Shown: positions 34,381 through 43,589 of the stretch, piece after piece | Layout of the letters: each line of letters starts with the position of its first letter | Numbering within the stretch: position 1 is the first letter of the stretch | Origin: Virgibacillus sp. MSJ-26 | GTDB taxonomy: Bacteria > Bacillota > Bacilli > Bacillales > Amphibacillaceae | Direction of reading: 5' to 3' | DNA length: 64,000 nt | Assembly (NCBI RefSeq): GCF_018918075.1 | Contig: NZ_JAHLPW010000018.1 | Coordinates: 1 to 64,000, forward strand | Notes under the pieces: model-generated | The model's database searches: none | What the model saw: only the letters and a program-made list of their open reading frames with translations | Told to the model about the DNA's origin: nothing | Made by a program: the position numbers and the translations under genes

Positions 34381-35034
34381 ATGGAAACATTTCAAACATT
34401 TTTAATGGATTATGGAGATCAGCTCTTGTTTAAAACATGGGAACATCTATATATATCAGTTATTTCTGTAGTCCTTGGCATTATTGTTGCCGTTCCTCTT
34501 GGGGTTGTCTTGACACGAGTGCCAAAAGTTGCGGATAAAATAATGGCATTGGTAGGTATTATTCAAACATTCCCTACTTTAGCCATACTCGCCTTTTTTA
34601 TTCCACTGATTGGAATTGGAAAAATACCAGCTATTGTCGCGTTGTTTTTCTATTCTCTTCTACCTATTTTAAGAAACACTTACACGGGTGTCAGTAGTTT
34701 GGATGAAGGGTTAATTGACGCAGGTCGCGGTATGGGAATGACAAATTTTGAACGTGTTAAAATGGTGGAATTACCATTAGCAATGCCTGTAATTATGGCT
34801 GGCATCCGCTTATCCACTGTTTACTTAATCGGTTGGGCAACGCTCGCTGCTTATATCGGAGCAGGTGGACTCGGTGATTTTATATTTGACGGTCTAAATT
34901 TATTTAAAACAGAATTTATCTTAGCTGGGGCGATACCGACAACTCTACTAGCCATTATCATTGATTATCTACTTGGCAAACTAGAGGAAAAACTAACGCC
35001 TAAAGGATTAAAAGATACCACGGAGACAGCGTAG
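34381..35034 (+). CDS. opuCB: osmoprotectant ABC transporter permease OpuCB
   Basis: This 217-residue permease has about five to six helices and the coupling loop DEGLIDAGRGMGMTNFERVKMVELPLAMPVIMAG typical of OpuB/OpuC permeases (EAA-like motif). Its length equals B. subtilis OpuCB. The start follows AAAGGAAGTG. It is the first of two permeases in the operon and probably pairs with OpuCD. Confidence 0.93.
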   Translation: METFQTFLMDYGDQLLFKTWEHLYISVISVVLGIIVAVPLGVVLTRVPKVADKIMALVGIIQTFPTLAILAFFIPLIGIGKIPAIVALFFYSLLPILRNTYTGVSSLDEGLIDAGRGMGMTNFERVKMVELPLAMPVIMAGIRLSTVYLIGWATLAAYIGAGGLGDFIFDGLNLFKTEFILAGAIPTTLLAIIIDYLLGKLEEKLTPKGLKDTTETA

Positions 35035-35049
35035 AAAGGAGTAGATAAT

Positions 35050-35976
35050 ATGGGGAAATTAAAACCCAATAAATCATTAAGCATTCTATTAATTTCTTTA
35101 GTTATGCTTCTGAGTGGTTGTTCGTTGCCGGGGCTCGGTTCTTCCTCCAAAAACACAGTTACCATCGGAGCATTAAATACATCTGAATCGTCAACTATAG
35201 CCAATATTATTAAGCAATTGATTGAACATGATACAGACTATTCAGCAGATATTATCGGAAATATGGGGTCTTCAATTGTTCAACACCAAGCCTTAGAACA
35301 AGGTGAAGTTGATATCACAGGCACACGCTACACCGGAACAGACTTGCCAGGAACACTCGATATGGATCCTGTCACAGATACAGATAAAGCATTAGATATT
35401 GTTCAAGAAGAATTCGAAAAAAGATTTGACCAAAAATGGTTTGATCCGTATGGTTTTGCGAATTCCTATGCTTTTACTGTTACAGAAGAGCTAGCTGAGA
35501 AAGAAAATTTAAAGAAAGTCTCTGATATTAAAGAGCTGGCACCTGATTTACGTCTTGGTGTGGATAATGCTTGGTTGAACCGAGAAGGTGATGGTTACCC
35601 AGCATTTATTGAAACATATGGGTTTGAATTCGGAAAAGCTTACCCAATGCAAATTGGTTTAGTTTATAAGGCTGTCGGCAGCGGGGAAATGGATGTTGTC
35701 TTAGCTTATACCACTGATGGACGTCTGGAAGATTATAATCTCGTTACACTTGAAGACGACAAGCAATTCTTCCCTCCATATGATGCTTCATTGGTAGCCC
35801 GTAATGACGTCTTAGAAGACTACCCAGAACTAGAAGACACACTTAATAAACTTGTTGGAAAAATCGATCAGGATATGATGTTGAAAATGAACTTTGAAGC
35901 TGATGTCAAAATGAAAGAACCAGCTGTCGTAGCTAAAGAATTCTTAGAAGACAATAATTACTTTGCTAACGAATAA
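35050..35976 (+). CDS. opuCC: osmoprotectant-binding lipoprotein OpuCC
   Basis: This 308-residue receptor has a lipobox LSGC near residue 24. The ligand site has the Tyr-rich motifs RYTGTDL, GFANSYAFTV, YPMQIGLVY and LAYTTDGR. In B. subtilis the residue after RYxG separates broad-range OpuCC (Thr) from choline-specific OpuBC (Asp). The Thr here (RYTGT) suggests broad specificity including carnitine; that comparison is from memory. It lies 15 bp after opuCB. Confidence 0.93.
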   Translation: MGKLKPNKSLSILLISLVMLLSGCSLPGLGSSSKNTVTIGALNTSESSTIANIIKQLIEHDTDYSADIIGNMGSSIVQHQALEQGEVDITGTRYTGTDLPGTLDMDPVTDTDKALDIVQEEFEKRFDQKWFDPYGFANSYAFTVTEELAEKENLKKVSDIKELAPDLRLGVDNAWLNREGDGYPAFIETYGFEFGKAYPMQIGLVYKAVGSGEMDVVLAYTTDGRLEDYNLVTLEDDKQFFPPYDASLVARNDVLEDYPELEDTLNKLVGKIDQDMMLKMNFEADVKMKEPAVVAKEFLEDNNYFANE

Positions 35977-35994
35977 TGAATAGAGGTGAAACAA

Positions 35995-36669
35995 ATGGAA
36001 ACATTAACTGAACTATGGAATTATTATGCACAAAACTATTCGTATGTGTGGGAAGAATTTTACAGACATTTCCTAATGTCGGCTTATGGAGTTTTGTTTG
36101 CAGCTATTATCGCGATACCTGTTGGAATTTTCATAGCCCGTCACGCAAAGTTAAGCAAATGGGTGTTTTCCGTAACGAATGTTATTCAAACGATACCTGC
36201 TTTAGCTATGTTAGCCGTTTTAATGCTTATTGTCGGATTAGGCCCAAATACGGTTGTCGCAGCTTTGTTTTTATATTCCCTCCTTCCAATTGTTCGGAAC
36301 ACCTATACAGGTATTCGAAATGTTGATCAGGCTTTGATTGATTCTGGCCGTGGTATGGGAATGACAAAATTCCAACTTCTTTATATGGTTGAATTCCCCC
36401 TTGCACTATCTGTTATTATGGCGGGAATCAGAACAGCCTTAGTTATTGGAATAAGTATTGCAACTATTGGTGCTTTCATCGGTGGGGGCGGCTTAGGAGA
36501 TATCATTATTCGTGGGACGAACGTCTCCAACGGTACGGCGATTATTCTTGCTGGTGCGATTCCAACAGCACTCATGGCTGTCATGGCGGATCTTGGCATG
36601 GCTTGGATTGAGAGAAGCCTCATGCCTGGAGGGTCTAAAACAGTGAAGCAATCTACTGAAGCTGTCTAA
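35995..36669 (+). CDS. opuCD: osmoprotectant ABC transporter permease OpuCD
   Basis: This 224-residue second permease is paralogous to OpuCB and shares the coupling loop DSGRGMGMTKFQLLYMVEFPLALSVIMAG. The ATG at 35995 is preferred because the upstream in-frame GTG forms part of the ribosome binding site GAGGTG. It ends 32 bp before the hydrolase gene, in the same operon. Confidence 0.93.
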   Translation: METLTELWNYYAQNYSYVWEEFYRHFLMSAYGVLFAAIIAIPVGIFIARHAKLSKWVFSVTNVIQTIPALAMLAVLMLIVGLGPNTVVAALFLYSLLPIVRNTYTGIRNVDQALIDSGRGMGMTKFQLLYMVEFPLALSVIMAGIRTALVIGISIATIGAFIGGGGLGDIIIRGTNVSNGTAIILAGAIPTALMAVMADLGMAWIERSLMPGGSKTVKQSTEAV

Positions 36670-36701
36670 TCCAGATTAGGGACATCGTTAGGGTGAATAG
36701 T

Positions 36702-38411
36702 ATGACAAATTCAAACATTATTTTAGAAACAAATATATCATGTGAAATGCGCGACGGAACGATTTTATATGCAGATGTTTATCGACCTGACGAACCAGGT
36801 CGTTTTCCTGTTTTATTAACAAGACTTCCATATAATAAAAGTGATCCTTTTTATTCTCACCGGTACTTGGATACAAACCGCTTAGTTCAACATGGTTATG
36901 TCATTGTGATTCAGGATGTTCGTGGACGCTATGCATCAGAAGGAGAATTTTTCCCCTTTGAAAATGAAGTGGAAGATGGCTATGATACCGTTGAATGGGC
37001 TGCCTCTCTTCCCTATTCCTCAGGAAAAGTCGGGATGTTTGGTCTCTCTTATTACGGTTTTACCCAACTTATTGCAGCAGCTGAACAACCACCAAGTTTA
37101 ACAGCAATCTTTCCAACCATGTCACCAAATGACTTTCAGAATGACATGCTTTTCCACGATGGAGCTCAAAAAATAGCTTCTCTAAAAACATGGACGCTTG
37201 AATCAATCGTTCCAGATTTATTAAAAAGAAAATACACGAGTCGTCAGCATTATCAAGATAAACTAGAACATTGGGCTGAGGCTCTAAATAACTTGGAATC
37301 CTCATTTCAAGAAGTGGATCCAAACTGGGACTTACTTAGAGATTTAAATGTAGCTGATTTTTACGCAGACTTATTAAATCGTTCTACTAATAACCCCACT
37401 TGGAACAAGAGTAAAATCAATCATTTAGATATAAAGGTGCCTGCCTTCCATCTCGCTGGATGGTACGATAATTTTCTCAAACCTACCATTGAGAATTTTA
37501 TACGGTTGAAAAAAACATCAAATTCCCCTCATAAATTGATGATTGGGCCATGGACTCATGGGAATTTTTCAGATACCATTGGAGATTTAAATTTCGGCAT
37601 GCAAGCATCAGAAGGCTTTTTAAAAGGTAAAGAAGATTTAACGAGCCTCCACTTACGTTGGTTTGATACCTGGCTTAAAGGTAAACTAACGGGAATAGAA
37701 GTTGAGCCACCGATAAGCATTTTTGTGATGGGGATTAATGAGTGGCGTGATGAATATGAATGGCCGCTTAAGCGAACTAAATATACACATTATTATTTTC
37801 ACAGTAATGGTTATGCCAATTCACGCTACGGAGACGGAACTCTGAGCATGACTGAACCTGAGAGTGAGCCTCCAGATACTTACAAGCATAATCCAAATAA
37901 TCCGGTACCTACTCAAGGTGGGCAAACCCTTTACCGTGGAATACAAACGTCTGGTCCAAAAAATCAAAGTTTGATTGAGGAAAGGCAAGATATGCTCATT
38001 TTCACTTCAATGCAGCTTGAAGAGCCAGTTGAGGTTACCGGACCTATTAAAGTTGTTTTATGGGCAACAACGGATGCTGAAGATATTGATTTTACAGCAA
38101 AGCTCGTTGATGTCCACCCAAATGGTGACGCATATAATTTAACGGATGGCATCATTCGGGCGAAACATTGGCATGACTCTATGTGTGAAAATAAATTCAT
38201 TAGTGAGATAACGCGTTATGAGATTGATTTATGGTCAACCAGCAATGTGTTTTTACCTGGCCATAAAATTCGGGTTGAAATTGCCTCAAGTAACTATCCA
38301 CATTTTGATGTGAATCAGCGGACAGGCAGCACATCTCAAGCTACACAGATCATATTTCATGACAAGTCTTACCCTTCACATATCTTGCTGCCGATAATTC
38401 CAAAACTATAG
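36702..38411 (+). CDS. CocE/NonD family hydrolase
   Basis: This 569-residue alpha/beta hydrolase of the X-Pro dipeptidyl-peptidase/cocaine esterase family has the nucleophile elbow GLSYYGFTQ near residue 112, the acid region AGWYDNFLKPT and the His region GPWTHGNFSD. The C-terminal jelly-roll domain is from about 350. No signal peptide is seen, so it is cytoplasmic. It follows opuCD at 32 bp, hinting that it acts on an imported ester or amide of an osmoprotectant; that is inference. The ATG at 36702 follows AGGGTG. Confidence 0.85.
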   Translation: MTNSNIILETNISCEMRDGTILYADVYRPDEPGRFPVLLTRLPYNKSDPFYSHRYLDTNRLVQHGYVIVIQDVRGRYASEGEFFPFENEVEDGYDTVEWAASLPYSSGKVGMFGLSYYGFTQLIAAAEQPPSLTAIFPTMSPNDFQNDMLFHDGAQKIASLKTWTLESIVPDLLKRKYTSRQHYQDKLEHWAEALNNLESSFQEVDPNWDLLRDLNVADFYADLLNRSTNNPTWNKSKINHLDIKVPAFHLAGWYDNFLKPTIENFIRLKKTSNSPHKLMIGPWTHGNFSDTIGDLNFGMQASEGFLKGKEDLTSLHLRWFDTWLKGKLTGIEVEPPISIFVMGINEWRDEYEWPLKRTKYTHYYFHSNGYANSRYGDGTLSMTEPESEPPDTYKHNPNNPVPTQGGQTLYRGIQTSGPKNQSLIEERQDMLIFTSMQLEEPVEVTGPIKVVLWATTDAEDIDFTAKLVDVHPNGDAYNLTDGIIRAKHWHDSMCENKFISEITRYEIDLWSTSNVFLPGHKIRVEIASSNYPHFDVNQRTGSTSQATQIIFHDKSYPSHILLPIIPKL

Positions 38412-38458
38412 TTTACGAAGATAAGTTAATACTATGTATAGGATTTTCTCATATCTCT

Positions 38459-38506
38459 AAATGATGGGTAAGTGCTAGACCAACGCTACGGAAATAAACA
38501 CTACGC
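38459..38506 (-). repeat. fragment of repeat family B, inverted
   Basis: Bases 38470-38506 are an exact 37-bp reverse complement of 58511-58547. The match extends to about 48 bp with few mismatches. It is the 3' end of a family B element plus flank. Confidence 0.75.
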
Positions 38507-38648
38507 TAAAAAAGGATTACAAGATGTTATGACGGACTCATCCCGCATATTAAGCATGATTATAAATGGAACTTTGTCTACTAGAGTCACTATGTTGTTT
38601 TTCTATACCTATTCGTCAGCTTTCTATTTTGAATCAGGAATCATTTTC

Positions 38649-38832
38649 TAGCGGAGATACATTGAGACTCCTAGGGGAGCTATGGTTTTCGGTGGGGCGA
38701 GCATTCACGCGCAGTCCCAGAGGCTTCGGTGAGACCCCGAAATGCTTTAGCATTCGGAGGCTCACCAGCAGAGAAGAATGAACTACAATTCTTCATAAGC
38801 GCCCCTGGAAAGCGAAATGTATTTCCGTAGCG
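38649..38832 (+). repeat. dispersed repeat family B, long copy (B2)
   Basis: This 184-bp element has ends that pair as GGAGATACATT with AATGTATTTCC (one G-U). It carries two extra hairpin modules absent from B1: GGTGGGGCGAGCATT...AGTCCC (about 38691-38719) and AGAAGAATGAACTACAATTC (about 38772). The rest of the 685-bp gap after the CocE gene shows no gene. Confidence 0.8.
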
Positions 38833-39061
38833 ATAGTTTAATACTATTTTCCATAAGGTTGGGGAGAAATGAAATCTACTGTCTTCCGCATTATATATCT
38901 TTTGTGGAACAGCTGTCTTGATCGTTCACCGGAAAATATAGTTCGCTTTTAGAAATAGTCCCATTTAATCGGATTAGCAAGAAGATGATTAGACGAACTA
39001 TAAGCTCAGGTCCTATTCACTATTTGAACTTATTCTATTGAGGGGAAAGTTGAATAATTAT

Positions 39062-39097
39062 AAAATCACCCTCATAAAAAGAGAGGGTGATTTTTTT
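39062..39097 (-). terminator. Rho-independent terminator of the antiporter gene
   Basis: The 12-bp perfect stem AAAATCACCCTC / GAGGGTGATTTT overlaps the stop codon of the minus-strand gene. T residues follow on both strands. Confidence 0.85.
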
Positions 39098-40406
39098 ATA
39101 GAATCATCGCTCCAACTAAACCAAAAATAAATAATGGAATATTGAAGTGTAGAAAGGTTGGGACACAGGTATCCCAAATGTGATTGTGTTTTCCATCAGC
39201 ATTCAGGCCAGCGGTTGGTCCAAGGGTTGAGTCACTTGCTGGAGATCCTGCGTCTCCTAGTGCCCCTGCTGTCCCTAGTAATGTTGCAATAGCAAGCGGT
39301 GAAAAACCTGCTGCTAAACAAATTGGAACGTATAAAGCTGCTAATATCGGGATGGTACCAAATGAGGACCCAATACCTAAAGTCACTACCAATCCAACAA
39401 TTAATAATATAAGAGCCGTAATAAATTTGCTGCCACTCAACATGCCAGAAGTCATTTCCACTAACGAATCTACAGAACCGGTTTCTGTTAATATATTTCC
39501 GTATCCAGAAGCAACAAGCATAACAAATGCAATTGTCCCCATCATACCGATTCCTTCAGCGACAATTTTATCACCTTGTTTAAATGGCACAACAATGAAA
39601 GCAAACATTAATATTAACCCGGTCAATGCACCAATAATTAAGTTATCTGTAATAATCTGTGCCACTAACGCAGCTACAATGGCTACAATAGTTAAAGCGT
39701 GATTTTTATTGAAGGTAACTTTTTTGGTGTCAGGTGGGTCTGCAATGCCTTCAAATCCTCCTGCTCCAGGTGTTGCATCACGATCTTTTCGGTAAGTAAT
39801 AAAGACAGCGATAAGTAAACCAACAATCATGCCTGAGCCAGGGATTAACATGGATTTAGCAGCTTCTGCCATCGTTAGGCTCGCTCCATTTTGGGTCATG
39901 CCGTCAACTATAACACCATGGAATATAAGCCCGAAGCCTGCTGGGATCATAATGTATGGTGCTTTTAATCCAAATGTTAAGGCCGTCGCTACAGCTCGGC
40001 GATCTAACCGCATCTCATCAAAAAGCTTTAATAAAGGTGGTATTAAAATAGGAATAAATGCAATATGAACAGGAACTAAATTCTGAGATAACGATGCTAC
40101 ACCGGCGATTGCCAATACCATCATTGTTTTCTTACCCGTTAAAACGCGAATTAAATAATTGACCAAAAGAGTAGTAATGCCCGTGTAGCTGATAGCAATG
40201 GCAAAAGCTCCAAGCAATATATAACTTAGTGCTGTATTAGCCTGCCCGCCCATGCCATCAACAAGCATCTTAACAGAATCAACAAGCGATAAACCAGACA
40301 TTAACCCTGCAGTTAATGCTGCTATAATAATCGATAGAACAACGTTAACACGGAATAAACTTAAGATAACCATAACTAGAACTGAAACAATAACAACCCA
40401 TTCCAA
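39096..40406 (-). CDS. yuiF: YuiF-like Na+/H+ antiporter family transporter
   Basis: This 436-residue integral membrane protein has about eleven helices and resembles B. subtilis YuiF and the Na_H_antiporter (NhaC-like) family. LGDAGSPASDSTLGPTAGLN near the C terminus is the conserved substrate-site region of this family. Annotations vary between sodium/proton antiporter and amino-acid (histidine) transporter. The TTG at 40406 follows GGAGGAGGAG and aligns with YuiF better than the upstream in-frame codon. Confidence 0.83.
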   Translation of the reverse strand: MEWVVIVSVLVMVILSLFRVNVVLSIIIAALTAGLMSGLSLVDSVKMLVDGMGGQANTALSYILLGAFAIAISYTGITTLLVNYLIRVLTGKKTMMVLAIAGVASLSQNLVPVHIAFIPILIPPLLKLFDEMRLDRRAVATALTFGLKAPYIMIPAGFGLIFHGVIVDGMTQNGASLTMAEAAKSMLIPGSGMIVGLLIAVFITYRKDRDATPGAGGFEGIADPPDTKKVTFNKNHALTIVAIVAALVAQIITDNLIIGALTGLILMFAFIVVPFKQGDKIVAEGIGMMGTIAFVMLVASGYGNILTETGSVDSLVEMTSGMLSGSKFITALILLIVGLVVTLGIGSSFGTIPILAALYVPICLAAGFSPLAIATLLGTAGALGDAGSPASDSTLGPTAGLNADGKHNHIWDTCVPTFLHFNIPLFIFGLVGAMIL

Positions 40407-40480
40407 AATTATCTCCTCCTCCAATTACTTTACCATGATAAAGCATTAAAGTAATAAAGTCAATGATATAAAACAAAAAA

Positions 40481-40516
40481 ATAACAGCTTTGATTTATCA
40501 TATTCAAAGCTGTTAT
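40481..40516 (-). terminator. Rho-independent terminator of yfkD
   Basis: A perfect 13-bp stem ATAACAGCTTTGA / TCAAAGCTGTTAT is followed by TTTTTTGTTTT on the minus strand. Confidence 0.88.
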
Positions 40517-40525
40517 AAATTATTG

Positions 40526-41341
40526 TTAATCTTTAAGTTTAAAATGAAAGGATAAATGATCTTGAACAGGAATCCAGGCTCCTATCCCTTGTTTCGTTAC
40601 ATTTTTTACAACAAGCGATTTCTTGGATCCTTTTAACTCAATATACACTTCACCAAATGTAACATGCCCTTTTTCATTAACAGCTGGTGCGTAGGTATCC
40701 AAGTATCCGAATTTCTTTACGGGAACGTTATACGCATTATCTTTCTTTGTACCTTTTCCGATTACTGCTTCGTAAGAAAGTGGTAATTCAGTATTGGATT
40801 TGGCGGTTAACAACATCATTTTTTTCACGTTACCTGGAGAAGAGATTTTATTCGTTAATGCACCTTTCACTTCTTTTTCTTCTTCTTGGTTATACTTTAT
40901 TGTTTGAGGTGCATCTCCACCAATATTATTCAGTTCATTAACATTTACCTTCTGATATTCCCAATTTACTGTTGTTTCTTCAGACTCATAATGGAGCGGC
41001 CAACGTCCCAAGAATACCATACCTCTATAACCAATAGCGACTGGTGACGGCTTTATAGTACTTTCATTTAACTGCTTGATTAAATCTGGATTTTCAATTG
41101 GTATTTTTAAATCATCAAGCAATTCTTTCGTCATGTCGCTCGGTTCGACGACCTCCTGATCTTCACTTGAGTTAGGAAATGTATTCTCCTTTGAAATAGG
41201 CATGACATGATTTGGTATTAACTTTTCCTCTGTTTTCTCCTCTTTCTTCTTTTCTTTTTCTTTAGCAAAAACTTGTGTTGGTGCGAGTATAGTCATCACT
41301 AATATAATTAGAACAACGAATGTCCATTTGTGCTTTTCCAT
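40526..41341 (-). CDS. yfkD: YfkD family secreted protein
   Basis: This 271-residue exported protein has a signal peptide (cleavage near VFA-KE) followed by a Lys/Glu-rich linker. The globular domain begins near NHVMPISKEN, with IGYRGMVFLGRWPLHYESEETTVNWEYQKVNVNE conserved in the YfkD family of spore formers. Function is unknown. The nearby osmC, MFS and yfkH genes recall the yfk region of B. subtilis. Confidence 0.85.
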   Translation of the reverse strand: MEKHKWTFVVLIILVMTILAPTQVFAKEKEKKKEEKTEEKLIPNHVMPISKENTFPNSSEDQEVVEPSDMTKELLDDLKIPIENPDLIKQLNESTIKPSPVAIGYRGMVFLGRWPLHYESEETTVNWEYQKVNVNELNNIGGDAPQTIKYNQEEEKEVKGALTNKISSPGNVKKMMLLTAKSNTELPLSYEAVIGKGTKKDNAYNVPVKKFGYLDTYAPAVNEKGHVTFGEVYIELKGSKKSLVVKNVTKQGIGAWIPVQDHLSFHFKLKD

Positions 41342-41412
41342 ATGCCCAGCCCTTTCTTTTTATGTTTAGTTTTATCGGGCACAGGGATTTTATACGTGAA
41401 CATTTTAATATT

Positions 41413-41814
41413 TTACATACTTAATTCGATTGTTTCAATAGTTTCTTCAATGTCTATCGAATTTTCAACCGTCTGGACCATTGCGCAATTTTTTCTAGCA
41501 ATGTTTAAACTTTTGTATAATTTATCTTGATCAAGATGTCTTCCTTTAATAATGTAATTAATTGTCATCTTTTCAATTCGATTTGCTTCATCTTGATTAC
41601 GTTCTACTTTTACTTGGACTTGCAAATCTTCAATCGTCACTCGCTGTTTCTCTAATATTTTTCGAAACACGCCACTACTACAGCCTACGATTGAGGACAC
41701 CATTAACTGGAATGGACGAAAGCCATGCTCCTCATCTCCTGAAACATTAAGTTCTCCATAACCCAGTTCTGTTCGCATACCAATATTCTTTGAGTAAAAA
41801 GTTAGTTCATTCAT
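41413..41814 (-). CDS. OsmC family peroxiredoxin-like protein
   Basis: This 133-residue OsmC/Ohr-fold protein has two conserved cysteines in SSIVGCSSGVF and ARKNCAMVQTV, the active-site pair that reduces organic hydroperoxides. It is closer to the generic OsmC branch than to Ohr. The start follows GGGGAGTG. Confidence 0.86.
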   Translation of the reverse strand: MNELTFYSKNIGMRTELGYGELNVSGDEEHGFRPFQLMVSSIVGCSSGVFRKILEKQRVTIEDLQVQVKVERNQDEANRIEKMTINYIIKGRHLDQDKLYKSLNIARKNCAMVQTVENSIDIEETIETIELSM

Positions 41815-41982
41815 TTTTTACACTCCCCTATTATAGTCTCACATTTAGTTATGTAACCATTTTAAAGCATAATTAATCCACTGTTAAGAAAAATGGAAAA
41901 TAAGTTTTGCTAATTGACGTTTATTCTAAAACATTTAGTATTAAGATTATATGATTTTTAAATGAATTAGGGGGAAACATCG

Positions 41983-43155
41983 ATGGTGTCTGCAAAAAAT
42001 CGTTTTTGGATTTTAATCGGTTTAGTAACTATTTCAGGATTTTCACAAGGGATGTTATTGCCCTTACTTGCGATTATTCTGGAACAAAATGGTGTTTCAT
42101 CTTCAGTAAATGGTTTGCATTCAACAGGTTTATATATTGGCGTCCTTATAGCTTCTCCTTTTATGGAAAAACCATTACAACGATTTGGTTTTAAACCGAT
42201 GATTCTAGTGGGTGGGGGCTTGGTTATTCTTTCTCTCGCATTCTTCCCTTTATGGAATGCTCTTTGGTTTTGGTTTATTTTAAGGATGACTGTCGGTATT
42301 GGCGATCATATGTTACATTTCGGATCACAAACTTGGATTACAACAACAGTGAAAAAAGAAACTCGTGGAAGAAACATCGCTTTATATGGACTTGCGTTTG
42401 GTCTCGGCTTCGCGCTAGGTCCTTTGATGACACGTCTTTTAAGTGTTAATGAAGCATTACCGTTTATTGTTTCAGCTTTCTTGAGCTTACTAGTCTGGTC
42501 CATGATGTTTTTTGTAAGAAACAGTTGGCCCGAAGAAGATGAAAGCTCTCTACAAACATCAAATTCATTCAGTCGATTTAAAGATGCGGCGAAGATTTCT
42601 TGGATTGCCTTACTTGCTCCACTAGGGTATGGCTTTCTTGAAGCCACATTACACGGCATTTTTCCGATTTATGGCATGAGAATTGGTCATGATGTCGATA
42701 TGTTAGCATTAATTATTCCATGTTTTGCAGCAGGAAGTTTAATATCCCAACTTCCTTTAGGCATGTTAAGTGACAAAATCGGCAGGAGAAAAACACTGAT
42801 GATTGTTATTAGTGCTGGAGCGTTCTGTTTTTTCATCACAACATTTCTTGAAACATCTGTCATGGCATTATTTATTCTTTTCATTTTGGCGGGTATGTTT
42901 GTCGGCTCGCTATTTTCACTCGGTGTTTCGTACATGACAGACTTATTACCATCAAGACTTCTCCCTGCAGGTAATATTTTATGTGGTATTGCTTTTAGTA
43001 TCGGTAGTATCGGCGGACCATATTTAGGTGGAGTGTTTGTTCAATACTTTCCCAATCTATCTTTCTTCTACGTTATCACGTTTATGCTCGTGATCCTTTT
43101 TGGACTTATTGCATTTAAACAAGACAGCTCTAGTAAAGAATTGGTTGATGCCTGA
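41983..43155 (+). CDS. MFS transporter (YfkF-like)
   Basis: This 390-residue, 12-helix major facilitator protein has motif A-like loops (MEKPLQRFGFKPM and LSDKIGRRKTLM). It resembles drug or sugar efflux MFS proteins and B. subtilis YfkF. The substrate is unknown. The start follows AGGGGG. It is divergent from osmC. Confidence 0.85.
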   Translation: MVSAKNRFWILIGLVTISGFSQGMLLPLLAIILEQNGVSSSVNGLHSTGLYIGVLIASPFMEKPLQRFGFKPMILVGGGLVILSLAFFPLWNALWFWFILRMTVGIGDHMLHFGSQTWITTTVKKETRGRNIALYGLAFGLGFALGPLMTRLLSVNEALPFIVSAFLSLLVWSMMFFVRNSWPEEDESSLQTSNSFSRFKDAAKISWIALLAPLGYGFLEATLHGIFPIYGMRIGHDVDMLALIIPCFAAGSLISQLPLGMLSDKIGRRKTLMIVISAGAFCFFITTFLETSVMALFILFILAGMFVGSLFSLGVSYMTDLLPSRLLPAGNILCGIAFSIGSIGGPYLGGVFVQYFPNLSFFYVITFMLVILFGLIAFKQDSSSKELVDA

Positions 43156-43203
43156 AAAATTCCAACAAGCTTTCCACATTACCTTTGCTTCTTACATATA
43201 CAA

Positions 43204-43246
43204 GGATACCTTCTACTTTATAGTTATCAGAAGGTGTCCTTTTTTG
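43204..43246 (+). terminator. Rho-independent terminator of the MFS gene
   Basis: The stem GGATACCTTCT / AGAAGGTGTCC is followed by six T. Confidence 0.85.
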
Positions 43247-43250
43247 TTTG

Positions 43251-43264
43251 GGAAACTATAACAT
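43251..43264 (-). repeat. 14-bp remnant of repeat family A
   Basis: The minus strand reads ATGTTATAGTTTCC, identical to the last bases of copies A1 and A2. The rest of the element is missing. Confidence 0.4.
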
Positions 43265-43431
43265 ATGAAAACAACATAACTATCATGGCAACATTGATTT
43301 ATCCTGATTTCTTGAACGTCATTCTGTGTTTAATTCTCACTATTTGCTAATTTCACTTTGTCATCGATATCTAGCGATGTTTTAAGCTTCTTACCTTCTT
43401 TGAAAAATACGTGAATTTTATATAAAACATC

Positions 43432-43459
43432 TTGACTTCGACCCATGTAACTATATAAT
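43432..43459 (+). promoter_or_regulatory. pfeT promoter
   Basis: TTGACT (43432-43437), a 16-nt spacer and TATAAT (43454-43459) give a start near 43466. The PerR box lies about 10 nt downstream of that start. Confidence 0.8.
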
Positions 43460-43475
43460 TAAAATGTATACTATA

Positions 43476-43490
43476 TAATAATTATTATAA
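43476..43490 (+). promoter_or_regulatory. PerR box of pfeT
   Basis: The 15-mer TAATAATTATTATAA is identical to the upstream box of perR (4593-4607) and one mismatch from the consensus on the opposite strand. It overlaps the early transcribed region, a position suited to repression. Confidence 0.85.
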
Positions 43491-43553
43491 TCTGTTGATC
43501 CGGATAATATTTTTGTATGTATTGAATATAAACATAATAATCGCTAATGACAA

Positions 43554-43568
43554 TGATAATTATTATCA
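43554..43568 (+). promoter_or_regulatory. Fur box of pfeT
   Basis: TGATAATTATTATCA is a perfect 7-1-7 Fur box. It lies 7 bp before the AGGAGG of pfeT and about 90 nt into the transcript. Confidence 0.85.
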
Positions 43569-43589
43569 ATTAAATAGGAGGAATTGATA

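Noticed and set aside
39184..40068. Plus-strand ORFs antisense to the YuiF-like gene
   Set aside because: They are shadow frames with serine/proline/isoleucine-rich translations and no ribosome binding sites, and the minus-strand membrane protein is convincing.
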